64,000 nucleotides of DNA from DIGJ01 sp041739345 (GCA_041739345.1 JBGSNZ010000009.1:248001-312000), one strand, 5' to 3'. Counted from the stretch's first letter, positions 33,891 through 43,641 are shown. Numbers and translations: made by a program. Notes: a model not told the origin generated them from the sequence alone.

Positions 33891-36446
33891 TTATTTGAAT
33901 AGCATCTTAAAGATCTCTTCCTCTGGAAGTGGCTTGCTAAAATAAAAGCCTTGAACAATGTTGGTATGATGTGCTGACAGGAAATTGAGCTGTTCTTCGC
34001 TTTCTACTCCTTCTGCTACTGTCAAAAAGTTTAATTTGTTAGCTAATAGTAAAATTGTTTCTAATAAGATTGTATCTTTTGGGAAACCGATGTCATCCAT
34101 AAAAGATTTATCAATTTTAATCTCCGATAATGGAAGCTTTTTTAAATAGGTCAAGGAAGAATATCCTGTTCCAAAATCATCGAGTGAAATAGATATCTTG
34201 TTTTCCTTTAACTCATTAAGCTTTTCAATAATTAAACTGTACGATTCAATAAATATGGATTCTGTTATTTCTAATTGAAGGTATTCTGCCGGTACTGCTT
34301 CTTCCTCAATCATTGACAATACTTGAGCTACAAATTGAGCTTCCATAAACTGAACTACAGATATATTAATAGACACTTTAAAGGGCACTAATATCTGGGT
34401 TTTCATCTTCTTGATAAACTGAAGTGCTTTCCTTAACATATGATAACCTAACGGAATAATTATGCCGCTGGATTCAGCTAAAGGAATAAATTCATCTGGT
34501 GTCTTAAAACCTAATGACTTACTATTCCATCTGATTAATGCTTCGAATCCACATATTTGGTGAGTTTCAATTTGATATTGGGGTTGGTAATAAAATACAA
34601 ATTCATCCCTATCCAAGCCCTGTTTCAGCTGGTCTATAAAAATACTCTGCCTCTTGAGCTCATTTGTCATGAGATTCTGATATCTTTGCGGTACAAGCTT
34701 CCCTTTCTTTTTAGCATGATACATCGCAAGATCAGCATGTACTAAAAGTTCCTCAAAGGTGATTCCATCTTCTGGATAAAAACTGTACCCAATACTTGCT
34801 GTCATTTGGATTTTCTGTCCTCTGACAACATTTATTTTATTCATCAGCTTCTGAATCGCTTCAACACATACATCCACATCGTTTTTTTCATACTTGGAAT
34901 CAAAATTATTAGCGAACTTGTCCTCCAGCTTTTCCACTAGAACAAATTCATCCCCGCCTATTCGCGAAATGAATAGTTTGGGTGTCAATTCACTTAGGTT
35001 CCTAGCAACCATACAAAGCAGTTGATCCCCTACTTCATGTCCGTATGAATTATTAATGTATTTAAATTTATCAATATCAATAAAGTAAAGTACCAATCTG
35101 CAATTTGTTGTATCTTGGATCGTTTCATCTACATATGCTTCCAAACGCGCCCTGTTAGGAAGATTTGTGAGAGGGTCATGATAGGCCCTATGTTTCAAGT
35201 CTTCTTGATAAAGTTGTAATTTTTTATTTTGTGCCCTGAGTTCTTCTTCTGATGCTGATAATTCTTCATAAACCGCCTCAATTTCACTTTTTTGAGCCAT
35301 TATGGTTTTTTGTGAGCGCTTGCGGATCTGAATATTAACCTCTAGCACAATAATCAGCAGCAGCAGTAGAAAAAAAACACCAAGTACGCTCAATACCAAT
35401 TTTTTATAGGTATCGAAAAAAGAAAACTTATGATTTAAAATTCTTACATCTTTGTTCAGATTTTTTTCAGATAGTTTAAATTGATCCATTTTATTTTCAT
35501 CCACAGCGGTAATCGCAGTATCTTGGGCACTAAAGGGAATTATGTCTGCAGGAGTTCCTTCTAATATTCGTAATCCTATCGTTCCAAGCGCTTCCCCCTG
35601 CTTGACACCACTTATGTATGCACCGCCAACAGCACCATGACCAATTAAATACTCATCGACTGTATATATTGGCACAGAGCTTACCTTCGACAGTTTTTCA
35701 CAAAATTCTTCCGAGGTTTTCACTATCCCATCTACGGAACGATTGTAAGATATCATTATGATTGCACTGTCTATTTCCAACGTTGGAACACACTTTAGCA
35801 ACTCATCAAACGTTAGATTCTTTAAGTTAACCCGCTCTATTTGATCCTGAATCCCTAATTCCAGAAATCCATCCTCAAGGTCTGTTGCGGCACTTTCCCC
35901 ACTTTCACTAGTATCATGAATTACATAGATTTTTTCAACTTTTGGTTGCAATATTCTCATTAATTGTATGGTGTCAGCCGGATGTAACTTTTCATAAACC
36001 CCTGTGACATTCTTCTCGTTTCCAATGATACCTACTGCGTTGAGCGGACTTATTCCACTGAATGCAATTGGAGCATTGCTAAAAATCTCCTTACGATTAG
36101 TAAAAGCAAATGACAACGCCATATCATCCGTTGTCAGAATTAAATCGATGGGCGCATTTTCATATTTATATTTTAATATTTGATATTGAGATTGCAAAAG
36201 GCTTTTATCAGGAAATCTTTTCCAATCTAAATATTCTGTATAAATAGTAGCTTTGGTATATTTTTCTGTAAGTACATTATTGATGCCCACATTCTGATTA
36301 TCCGTCCATGCATAACCTTTGTGATACGAATTTAAAATCAAAATCGTGAAATCCTCAGCATTTACCCCTGAGCTCATAGCATTAATCGGTGAAGATAACA
36401 ATAGAAACAATACACATATAACCAAAAAAGAAAAGAGTTTTTTCAT
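33891..36446 (-). CDS. Membrane sensor: ABC-type binding domain - GGDEF - EAL
   Basis: An 851-residue c-di-GMP enzyme with an extracellular sensor. A signal-anchor (MKKLFSFLVICVLFLLLSSP) precedes a periplasmic-binding-like domain (about 30-325; ILILNSYHKGYAWTDNQ, reminiscent of the ABC_sub_bind family). Then comes one membrane helix (about 348-368, VLSVLGVFFLLLLLIIVLEV), a coiled coil (about 375-415), a GGDEF domain with intact RIGGDEF, and an EAL domain with FEALIRW, ISINIS, LEITES, LDDFGTGYSSL, IKID and EGVES. Both halves look catalytically competent. The start at 36446 follows GAGGGGGCATATAG. The ligand of the sensor is unknown. Confidence 0.9.
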   Translation of the reverse strand: MKKLFSFLVICVLFLLLSSPINAMSSGVNAEDFTILILNSYHKGYAWTDNQNVGINNVLTEKYTKATIYTEYLDWKRFPDKSLLQSQYQILKYKYENAPIDLILTTDDMALSFAFTNRKEIFSNAPIAFSGISPLNAVGIIGNEKNVTGVYEKLHPADTIQLMRILQPKVEKIYVIHDTSESGESAATDLEDGFLELGIQDQIERVNLKNLTFDELLKCVPTLEIDSAIIMISYNRSVDGIVKTSEEFCEKLSKVSSVPIYTVDEYLIGHGAVGGAYISGVKQGEALGTIGLRILEGTPADIIPFSAQDTAITAVDENKMDQFKLSEKNLNKDVRILNHKFSFFDTYKKLVLSVLGVFFLLLLLIIVLEVNIQIRKRSQKTIMAQKSEIEAVYEELSASEEELRAQNKKLQLYQEDLKHRAYHDPLTNLPNRARLEAYVDETIQDTTNCRLVLYFIDIDKFKYINNSYGHEVGDQLLCMVARNLSELTPKLFISRIGGDEFVLVEKLEDKFANNFDSKYEKNDVDVCVEAIQKLMNKINVVRGQKIQMTASIGYSFYPEDGITFEELLVHADLAMYHAKKKGKLVPQRYQNLMTNELKRQSIFIDQLKQGLDRDEFVFYYQPQYQIETHQICGFEALIRWNSKSLGFKTPDEFIPLAESSGIIIPLGYHMLRKALQFIKKMKTQILVPFKVSINISVVQFMEAQFVAQVLSMIEEEAVPAEYLQLEITESIFIESYSLIIEKLNELKENKISISLDDFGTGYSSLTYLKKLPLSEIKIDKSFMDDIGFPKDTILLETILLLANKLNFLTVAEGVESEEQLNFLSAHHTNIVQGFYFSKPLPEEEIFKMLFK

Positions 36447-36710
36447 TCTATATGCCCCCTCTATATCATTGATAAAGCACTGCCATGTACCCACTTAATA
36501 ATACAAAAACTGAAGACCACCTTTTATTCCACGTACTATTTTCTAGTATTATAATTATAGGTTAAAACTACCTTTTATTCAATACACGAATATGAACATT
36601 TCAACATTTTCTCACTCTTTTGTGTATATTCCTCTACTTATATCAAAGAAGCAATCCATAACATTCGCAAATAACATATCCCAGCAGGGAAAGAGCTCAA
36701 TGTCTATAGT

Positions 36711-36832
36711 TCAAAATCCCGCCTTGCCGGACTCGATGCATCAAAAATCATTAAAGCATATGGAACGAAACCTCGTGGCATGTTCATGCGTTTGATTTTT
36801 GATGCATCGAGTCCGGCAAGGCGGGATTTTGA
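36711..36832. repeat. 122-bp palindrome with perfect 40-base arms
   Basis: Left arm 36711-36750 begins TCAAAATCCCGCCTTGCCGG; the right arm 36793-36832 is its exact reverse complement (40 of 40). The 42-base loop contains a further imperfect stem (GCATATGGAAC / GTTCATGC). It lies 55 bases downstream of the helicase stop. The rest of 36447-36710, upstream of the sensor gene, is AT-rich with no gene. The sequence is unrelated to members A-C. Confidence 0.93.
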
Positions 36833-36886
36833 TTCGTAACCATCTTTTCCTTTCCCCGCGTCCGTCAATCGTTACCGTTATCATTG

Positions 36887-38740
36887 TTATTGCGAAGCCC
36901 CACCCTCCATCAGTTCCTTTACAAATCGACTGACTTCCATTTCTTTATTAAAACGTTCTTTTGTATAATAAATATGAAGGTTTACTTTTGCTCTAGTCAT
37001 TGCAACATAGAACATGCGGCGTTCTTCTTCTAAATCTGCTGGTATGGTGGCTTTGTGATGTGGCGTTACCGTTTCATTGGCATCTATAATAAAAACATTC
37101 TGATATTCTAATCCTTTTGAACTATGCATCGTCGAAAGAACAATTCCTTCTTTATTTTCGTTATTTTTTTTCGCTTGCTCTTTCAGTGCTTCCCCATACT
37201 TTTCTATGTGTTCAAACCATTCATCAAAGGTCTCAAATGGCTTGGCAGCTTCTTGAATTTCATCTATGATTTCATACAAATTTTCTGCCTTAATCCGTCG
37301 ATAGTCTGCATACTCCTCTAAAAAATCATTATAGCCTATTCCTTTACGGATATAAGTAATTGCAGCATAAGGTGTTATCTTTTTTAACCATTTAAGATCC
37401 GATTCCCACTGATCAATGCGGTCCAGCATCCAGTTTTTATCTTCATAGAAGATACGAAGCTGTTCAAAATTAAATTCTGGATATGTAAATGCTTCGCGGC
37501 TGATGTAACGCTTTGGTCGATTCGCAATCTGCATAAACAGTTTCCTCTCGCGATTTCCAAGGGCTGTACGAATGTAATAAATGATATCCCGTCCAATGAA
37601 ATGCTCGTAAATATTTGGCATTGCATCCTTCATGCGAAACGGAATGTTATACTGCATCAACGTTTCAATCAACATTCTAGGTTGTGTATTTGTTCGAAAA
37701 AGAACTGCCATTTCATTTAATGAAATTCCCTTTTCCTGATAATCAAGAATTTCCCACGCGATTCGCTGGTTTTCTTCCTTTGCACCTGGAAATTCCTTTA
37801 TGATAATCGGATTCTCTTTCTTTTGATTGGCTTTCATATCTTTAGCGAACCGCTTCTCATTGTGCTTTATTACCCTTGCTGCACCCGCTACAATGGAGGT
37901 ATTGCAACGATAGTTTATATTTAAAAGAATCTTCTTGGCGCTTTCATAATCCTTTTGAAAGTTAAGCATGATCTCAGGTTTTGCACCACGGAACCGGTAA
38001 ATCGACTGGTCATCGTCTCCCACAATAAAGAGATTATTTTCCGGCAACGACAAAAGCTTTATGATGGCATATTGTATTTTATTTATATCCTGAAATTCAT
38101 CGATCATAATGTACTCAAACTGTGCCTGCCACATGGCTAATATATCTTGTCTTTGCGTCAGCAATTCATAGCAGTATACGAGCATATCATCAAAATCAAT
38201 TTTTCGCTTTGACTGTAACATTGTTTGATATTTGGAATAGATTTCCCTGAAAATTTCTTCCGAACAGCTTTTTGAATAATAATGGCTTATATCCATCATT
38301 TCTCCCTTTACCAGGCTAATTTCATTCTCTAATTCAGAAATAAATTCACTTTCATCCTCTAATTCAAGTGAATACTCTTTTATAATATCACGGAAAAATT
38401 GCATTTTTTCATCTTCACGAACAATACTATTAATATTGTAATGATAAGCATGTTTTAAAATTGAGAAAAAGATAGCATGGAAGGTTCCAAATTGAACTGC
38501 GCTATATGCGCCAGACACCTGTGAGTCTCTCATTAAGGTGTGAAATCGTTCCTTCATCTCGACAGCTGCTGCCTTTGAAAAGGTGACGACAAGAATTTTA
38601 TGGGGATTTACTCCCTTTTCGATTAGAAGTTTCGTTCTTTGTGTAATAACGGCAGTTTTTCCAGAACCAGGACCTGCCAAAACAAGCGTTGGTCCTTGGT
38701 TCTGTTCAATTGCCATGGTTTGCGAATTGTTATATTTCAT
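36887..38740 (-). CDS. UvrD/PcrA-like ATP-dependent DNA helicase
   Basis: A 617-residue superfamily 1 helicase. Motif I AGPGSGKTAVITQR near residue 22, motif Ia VVTFSKAAAVEM, motif II IMIDEFQDIN, motif III VGDDDQSIYRFRGA, motif IV INYRCN, motif V LSTMHSSKGLEYQNVFI and motif VI EERRMFYVAMTRAK. At 617 residues it is shorter than PcrA/UvrD (about 720-750), and the 2B region is reduced, as in other clostridial UvrD-like paralogues. The role is probably DNA repair or replication restart. The 37-base gap to gltX suggests they are cotranscribed. Confidence 0.93.
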   Translation of the reverse strand: MKYNNSQTMAIEQNQGPTLVLAGPGSGKTAVITQRTKLLIEKGVNPHKILVVTFSKAAAVEMKERFHTLMRDSQVSGAYSAVQFGTFHAIFFSILKHAYHYNINSIVREDEKMQFFRDIIKEYSLELEDESEFISELENEISLVKGEMMDISHYYSKSCSEEIFREIYSKYQTMLQSKRKIDFDDMLVYCYELLTQRQDILAMWQAQFEYIMIDEFQDINKIQYAIIKLLSLPENNLFIVGDDDQSIYRFRGAKPEIMLNFQKDYESAKKILLNINYRCNTSIVAGAARVIKHNEKRFAKDMKANQKKENPIIIKEFPGAKEENQRIAWEILDYQEKGISLNEMAVLFRTNTQPRMLIETLMQYNIPFRMKDAMPNIYEHFIGRDIIYYIRTALGNRERKLFMQIANRPKRYISREAFTYPEFNFEQLRIFYEDKNWMLDRIDQWESDLKWLKKITPYAAITYIRKGIGYNDFLEEYADYRRIKAENLYEIIDEIQEAAKPFETFDEWFEHIEKYGEALKEQAKKNNENKEGIVLSTMHSSKGLEYQNVFIIDANETVTPHHKATIPADLEEERRMFYVAMTRAKVNLHIYYTKERFNKEMEVSRFVKELMEGGASQ

Positions 38741-38777
38741 TCGTGATTCCTTTTATTATCAATAGTTTCGGGAAATC

Positions 38778-40247
38778 TTAGATTTCTCGTTCCAATTTTT
38801 CAATTGCATTCTTAATACGAAGAACGGATTCTTCTTTTCCGATGATTTCCATGATTTCCGTAGCACCGCCAGGAGTCATCTGCTTACCTGATACTGCAGT
38901 ACGAATTGGCCACATTACATAACCATTTTTAAGTCCTTTTTCTTCTACGAATTTTACTAATGTAGCATATAAAGCATCATTACTGTAGTCATCTTCGGCT
39001 TCAAATAATGGAAGAAGTTCTTTTAAGACTTCAAGTGAAGATTCTGGTGTCGTCTTCATTTTTTTATGCGTATACATAGCAGAGTCATATTCTGGTACTT
39101 CCTCAAAGAAATCAATATGGTCTACAATATCTGGGAAAATCTCGATACGCGTCTTAACCAATGCTGCAATCTTCTTCAAATCCAAATTATCTTTTTTGAT
39201 CACATCTTTGATAAATGGTTCCGCCATTTCATAGAATCTGTCGAAATCCATTGCCTTCATGTACTCGCCATTCATCCATTTTAGTTTAACCATATCAAAT
39301 ACAGCAGGAGATTTATTAATTCTTCTATAATCAAAGGCTTCTACTAACTCGGAAAGTGAGAATACTTCTCTGTCATCCGATGGGCTCCATCCAAGTAATG
39401 CCACAAAGTTTACAAGCGCCTCGGTTAAAAATCCCTGTTCAACCAAATCTTCATAAGAAGAATGTCCACTTCTTTTGCTTAACTTTTGATGTTCTTCGTT
39501 TGTAATAATTGGACAGTGAATATATACAGGAACTTCCCATCCAAATGCCTCATACAAACGATTGTATTTTGGAGAAGAAGATAGGTATTCATTACCGCGA
39601 ACTACATGCGTAATATTCATCAAATGGTCATCCACTACGTTTGCAAAATTGTAGGTTGGATATCCATCCGATTTCATTAAAATCATGTCATCAAGTTCTG
39701 CATTATCTACCGTAATATCGCCAAAGATAACATCGGAAAATGTGGTGGTTCCTTCGCAAGGATTGTTCTGTCTGATAACATATGGTAAACCTGCTGCTAA
39801 ATTTGCAGCGATCTCATCTTTTGATAAACTTAAGCAATGCTTATCATACTTTGCAATTTCTTTACCACTTTCATCCGTTACCGAGGCTTTTAAGCTTTCC
39901 AAACGCTCTTTGGTACAAAAGCAATAATATGCTTCGCCTTTTTCAATCAATTGTTTTGCATATTCCAAATAAATTCCTTGTTTTTGACGTTCACTTTGCA
40001 CGTAAGGGCCTACTCCGCCGTCTTTATCTGGTCCTTCATCATGAATCAGTCCTGTCTTTTCCATCGTACGATATATAATATCAACAGCACCTTCCACAAA
40101 TCTTTCCTGGTCGGTATCTTCAATACGAAGTAAAAAGTCTCCGTTTTCATGTTTGGATACTAAAAAAGCATAAAGTGCAGTTCGTAAATTACCAACATGC
40201 ATTCTTCCAGTCGGACTTGGTGCAAATCTTGTTCTAATCTTAGTCAT
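38778..40247 (-). CDS. gltX: Glutamyl-tRNA synthetase
   Basis: A 489-residue class I aminoacyl-tRNA synthetase. The HIGH-type motif appears as APSPTGRMHVGNLRTALY and the KMSKS-type motif as KLSKRSG. RIEDTDQER near residue 44 and GYPTYNFANVVDDHLMNITHVVRGNEYL are also diagnostic. Bacteria of this group usually use a non-discriminating or discriminating form that cannot be told apart by eye. I prefer the ATG at 40247, for which GAGGAAATG gives the right spacing; in-frame ATGs at 40253 and 40268 also exist. A small hairpin AGTCTCA/TGAGACT lies 25 bases upstream. Confidence 0.96.
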   Translation of the reverse strand: MTKIRTRFAPSPTGRMHVGNLRTALYAFLVSKHENGDFLLRIEDTDQERFVEGAVDIIYRTMEKTGLIHDEGPDKDGGVGPYVQSERQKQGIYLEYAKQLIEKGEAYYCFCTKERLESLKASVTDESGKEIAKYDKHCLSLSKDEIAANLAAGLPYVIRQNNPCEGTTTFSDVIFGDITVDNAELDDMILMKSDGYPTYNFANVVDDHLMNITHVVRGNEYLSSSPKYNRLYEAFGWEVPVYIHCPIITNEEHQKLSKRSGHSSYEDLVEQGFLTEALVNFVALLGWSPSDDREVFSLSELVEAFDYRRINKSPAVFDMVKLKWMNGEYMKAMDFDRFYEMAEPFIKDVIKKDNLDLKKIAALVKTRIEIFPDIVDHIDFFEEVPEYDSAMYTHKKMKTTPESSLEVLKELLPLFEAEDDYSNDALYATLVKFVEEKGLKNGYVMWPIRTAVSGKQMTPGGATEIMEIIGKEESVLRIKNAIEKLEREI

Positions 40248-40354
40248 ATTCATTTCCTCTTCTTTCAAATAGTCTCAAGATTCATGAGACTTTAAACTCT
40301 GTCCCGATTATACACCAATTTTTCATAAAATTAAAGTACATTTTGCAAAGGGAA

Positions 40355-41302
40355 TTAAGATAATGAATAAATAAATTCTGCTGTTTCTTTTGGAATTTTG
40401 TAATATTTAATATAATCCTTCTTTTGCGTCCCATTGTTTGGAATTATCTCTTTCATATAATAATCATCTTCATCTTTATACAATACTTCCTGACACATCT
40501 TTATTAATTCATGCTTCGTGGTCTTTCTATTTAATGCATATCTAATAATATTAACTTCAGCACTTACCCTATCAGGAATCTTATGAACTTCTTTCCACTC
40601 GTTCATGGATAACTTATTTAAAATATCAGTTATTTTAGAAATCTTGGATGTGCTGTATAATACCACTTGATTTTCACTATCCAATATATCCATCCTTTGC
40701 TCTTTTGATACTTTTCTAATATTTTCCTCTGTTATAATTTCAAAATCTTCATCAGAATGCTCACATCCTTTGTCAGAATCCACATCTGATTCCGTATTAT
40801 CTAATTGATCCTGCAACCCATCAATTTCTGTTTTCCATTTACTAATTAGTTCTTCCGCTGTTTTCTTCGCACTAATATTTAACTTTTGTGGTTCGCCAAG
40901 ATATTTTCCCGTACGCTTTGTTACTTTTACTATATCCCTACTATCTTCTGAAAAATCTACTATATAAAAATCAGATTTGGCTTCATATAACTCTATCACA
41001 TCTCTATTTATGTATGGAGCATTCCCCTCCAAATAAAAAGGATCGTCAACCACTTCATATCCTTTGTAAGTATATTTTAGCTTTGCATCATTTACTAAAT
41101 GATCACAATATTCCCATGACTCGATATCTAACTTTTTGGTAAACTCTTCAATACTCTTTGAATCCTCCATTATTCCTAACAGCTCATTATTTTCAGATAA
41201 TATCTCAATAAATTGCCTCTTCTCAGTATCATAATCAGACTGTTTTCCGCATCCTAAAAGCATTACTGCTAACACACTTAGTAGAACTAATATTTTTTTC
41301 AT
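40355..41302 (-). CDS. Lipoprotein of unknown function
   Basis: A 315-residue protein not recognised. A lipoprotein signal is clear: MKKILVLLSVLAVMLLGC with lipobox LLGC and the cysteine at residue 18. The mature part is hydrophilic and acidic, with an acidic stretch near the middle (NTESDVDSDKGCEHSDEDFE) and many Lys/Glu residues, without any known domain. Start at 41302 after GGAGGATATAG. It follows the Agr-like two-component genes on the same strand but is separated by a terminator hairpin (41326-41356), so it may be a target of that system rather than a co-transcribed gene; that is an inference. Confidence 0.8.
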   Translation of the reverse strand: MKKILVLLSVLAVMLLGCGKQSDYDTEKRQFIEILSENNELLGIMEDSKSIEEFTKKLDIESWEYCDHLVNDAKLKYTYKGYEVVDDPFYLEGNAPYINRDVIELYEAKSDFYIVDFSEDSRDIVKVTKRTGKYLGEPQKLNISAKKTAEELISKWKTEIDGLQDQLDNTESDVDSDKGCEHSDEDFEIITEENIRKVSKEQRMDILDSENQVVLYSTSKISKITDILNKLSMNEWKEVHKIPDRVSAEVNIIRYALNRKTTKHELIKMCQEVLYKDEDDYYMKEIIPNNGTQKKDYIKYYKIPKETAEFIYSLS

Positions 41303-41325
41303 TCTATATCCTCCTTTTTTTATAA

Positions 41326-41356
41326 CAAAAGTGCTACAACGCAAATATTGTAGCAC
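41326..41356 (-). terminator. Rho-independent terminator after the Agr-like kinase gene
   Basis: Minus strand GTGCTACAA-8 bases-TTGTAGCAC followed by TTTTGTTA, about 60 bases after the kinase stop. Confidence 0.78.
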
Positions 41357-41415
41357 CTATAGTTTCAAGAAGAATTTATATGTAAAAAATGGTATCGTTT
41401 ATTGTCAAATCTGGT

Positions 41416-42702
41416 TCAAATATCATAGATGACAATCCGTACCTGAAAACAATGAGGTAATGCCTCTATATTGATTGTTTCTGCATCCCCAATTATTTCC
41501 CTTATGTTTCTTAGTCCTATGCCATGGACTCCCCTAGCTTGCTTTGTCGATACAGGAAGCCCATCTTTCCATTCTATTACTTTGTTTGTAGAATTTTCAA
41601 TTCTAATAAACAGCACATGTTTTGTAACCTGAGCTTTGATATATACCCAACGTGCATCCTGTGGAAGTTTCAGGCAAGCTTCTTTTGCATTATCTAAAAG
41701 GTTCCCCAATATGGTAACTGATTGCTCAAAGGAAAATTTAATTCCTGGTGGCACTTGTATTTCGGTATTTACGAAAATGTTGTCACGCTTCATTTCTGTA
41801 ATTTTAATATTTAATACAGAATCCAAATTTTCATTTCCAGTTGATACCACTTGCTCGATTTCATATATCTGTCCAGATACCTTATTAAGATATGTAATCA
41901 ACTCCCCATTTTTTTCTTGCTTCATGGCAAGCTGTGAGGCTGTTCTTAAACAGTTCTTCATGTCATGCTGTATGCTCTGAAACTGTCTGTGGGTTGCCTC
42001 TAATTCTTTGTAATGGCTATTTTGCATTTGAAGCTGTTGTTCCAGCATTACTTTTTCTTTTGCCTGCTGTATGAAAGCAGAAAATTTATCAAAAAATACA
42101 AAGAGCGAAACATTAATAAACAATAGTAACAACATAACTGGAATTTCTGATGTGAGCAAATAGGGATTTTCACGTCTTATAATGTAGTACCACATAATGA
42201 ACGTTACCGCAATACTAGATAATGTAACTGACAATAACAAAGCCCACAATGAATAAGGAATTTCAGCCTCAATATATTTGCCGATTTTAATAATCAGTTC
42301 CAAAAGTATCCAAAAAATCAAATGAAGTAACAGTGGTGCAAAATATTGTATTTGTAAGGGTGTCAATATCAGATCTGCAAGTACCATTTCTAGTATTGCT
42401 GTTGTGATTAATAACGTGCTGAATAATATCTTTTTTTGTATATTTGCTGGATATTTTTTCAAAAATAAAAAACTACAAAAAACGGTAACTGGTGGAAATG
42501 CGGCTGGCCGTCCTGGTTGCAGGACTATTTTAAGCAGAATGCTAACAAGCATTATAGCTAGTCCCGCCTTCCAATATAATCTTATATTGCTGTTTTTAGC
42601 TTCACCGTAAATGTGATTGTAAAGTCTTAAAATCAGCAAAATCTCGATAGTAGCAAACAAGATATCTTCACCAAAATAAAGTGAATCTGCTATTGAATTC
42701 AT
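41416..42702 (-). CDS. Sensor histidine kinase, AgrC-like (GHKL ATPase)
   Basis: A 428-residue kinase. About six membrane helices make up the N-terminal 200 residues, followed by a coiled region with the phosphoacceptor histidine in SIQHDMKNCLRT, and a GHKL ATPase domain with NLLDNAKEACL (N box) and GIGLRNIREI (G box). This is the HPK10 class that senses peptides in Gram-positive quorum sensing (AgrC, ComD) or other ligands. No agrB/agrD-like genes are seen beside it. The ATG at 42702 overlaps the regulator's stop (TGATG); a GTG four codons upstream is an alternative. Confidence 0.9.
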   Translation of the reverse strand: MNSIADSLYFGEDILFATIEILLILRLYNHIYGEAKNSNIRLYWKAGLAIMLVSILLKIVLQPGRPAAFPPVTVFCSFLFLKKYPANIQKKILFSTLLITTAILEMVLADLILTPLQIQYFAPLLLHLIFWILLELIIKIGKYIEAEIPYSLWALLLSVTLSSIAVTFIMWYYIIRRENPYLLTSEIPVMLLLLFINVSLFVFFDKFSAFIQQAKEKVMLEQQLQMQNSHYKELEATHRQFQSIQHDMKNCLRTASQLAMKQEKNGELITYLNKVSGQIYEIEQVVSTGNENLDSVLNIKITEMKRDNIFVNTEIQVPPGIKFSFEQSVTILGNLLDNAKEACLKLPQDARWVYIKAQVTKHVLFIRIENSTNKVIEWKDGLPVSTKQARGVHGIGLRNIREIIGDAETINIEALPHCFQVRIVIYDI

Positions 42703-43415
42703 CAATTTCCGCACCGCCTTTCAATAAAAGAAAGATGGTTTTGTTTCACTTTGCTATGGTATCTCTTGCTTATGGGCAATGTAGTGTCATCTTCCATTAT
42801 AATTTCCAACTTCTTCATTAAACGGATATAATCCATATTCACAATAAAGGAGGCGTGGATTTGGCTAAACAGATTCTGATCTAAACGTGAATATATCGTG
42901 GTGATTTTATCATATATTTCAAACATATTTTCCGGTGTATGAATTATTGTTTTTCTTCCTGCGCCCTCAAAATAAGTAATTTCACGGTAGTGCAACTGAT
43001 ATTTCTCATGTCCAATTTGAAAAAAGAAAACTTGTCCAAACATTCGTATATGCTCTATTGCATCCGTTAGGACATGCGATAATTGATCAGAGGTGACAGG
43101 CTTTCTGATAAAGCGAAAAGGCAGTGCCTCAAATACGTCATAAACATAATCTTTGTAATCCGTAATAAATATAATGACGGCATCTTTGTCCTTTTTGCGA
43201 ATGATGGAAGCTGCTTCAATTCCATTTTGTTTAGGCATTTCAATATCCATCATATAAATATTGTAAGGTTCTTGTCCAGATTCTATTTTTTTAACCAGCT
43301 CCACTCCGCTTAGAAAAACATCGTAATATATATTTTTATCATCTATATTATGAATTACTTCTTCCATGAAATTAGTCGAATTCATATCATCATCACAAAT
43401 GGCTATTCTTATCAT
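42702..43415 (-). CDS. LytTR response regulator, AgrA-like
   Basis: A 237-residue regulator. Receiver domain: acidic pocket ICDDDMNS, phosphoacceptor in IYMMDIEMPKQNGIEA, lysine in FIRKPVT. The C-terminal LytTR DNA-binding domain (about 130-235) includes YFEGAGRKTIIH and FSQIHASFIVNMDYIRLM. Together with the overlapping AgrC-like kinase it forms one two-component system. Its own target sites (typically paired imperfect 9-bp repeats) were not identified. Confidence 0.92.
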   Translation of the reverse strand: MIRIAICDDDMNSTNFMEEVIHNIDDKNIYYDVFLSGVELVKKIESGQEPYNIYMMDIEMPKQNGIEAASIIRKKDKDAVIIFITDYKDYVYDVFEALPFRFIRKPVTSDQLSHVLTDAIEHIRMFGQVFFFQIGHEKYQLHYREITYFEGAGRKTIIHTPENMFEIYDKITTIYSRLDQNLFSQIHASFIVNMDYIRLMKKLEIIMEDDTTLPISKRYHSKVKQNHLSFIERRCGN

Positions 43416-43473
43416 TATTTCCTCCCAACTCGCTTATTTAAACAGAAAAAAGCGCAACTACTTATAATATAGT

Positions 43474-43541
43474 CAAAACTGCCGATTCAAAACGCAATTT
43501 AGCGATAATATATCGCGTTGCACTTTGAATCGGCAGTTTTG
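43474..43541. repeat. 68-bp palindrome upstream of the LytTR regulator
   Basis: CAAAACTGCCGATTCAAA (18 bases) is exactly inverted as TTTGAATCGGCAGTTTTG, with an inner GCGATA/TATCGC hairpin. It lies between the regulator start and the end of the cytidylate-kinase-like gene. Confidence 0.85.
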
Positions 43542-43548
43542 CTTGCGA

Positions 43549-43581
43549 GGTGGAAAATGAATTTAAAATTCAGCTTCCACC
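43549..43581. repeat. Second inverted repeat in the same gap
   Basis: GGTGGAA and TTCCACC enclose TGAATTT/AAATTCA; followed on the plus strand by CCTTTTC. It could be a hairpin end of the convergent transcripts, though no plus-strand gene ends here. Confidence 0.6.
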
Positions 43582-43641
43582 CCTTTTCTCAACCTCTTCC
43601 AATCTTCAAAACAAAAATAAGTGAATATCGATTCATTCAGA

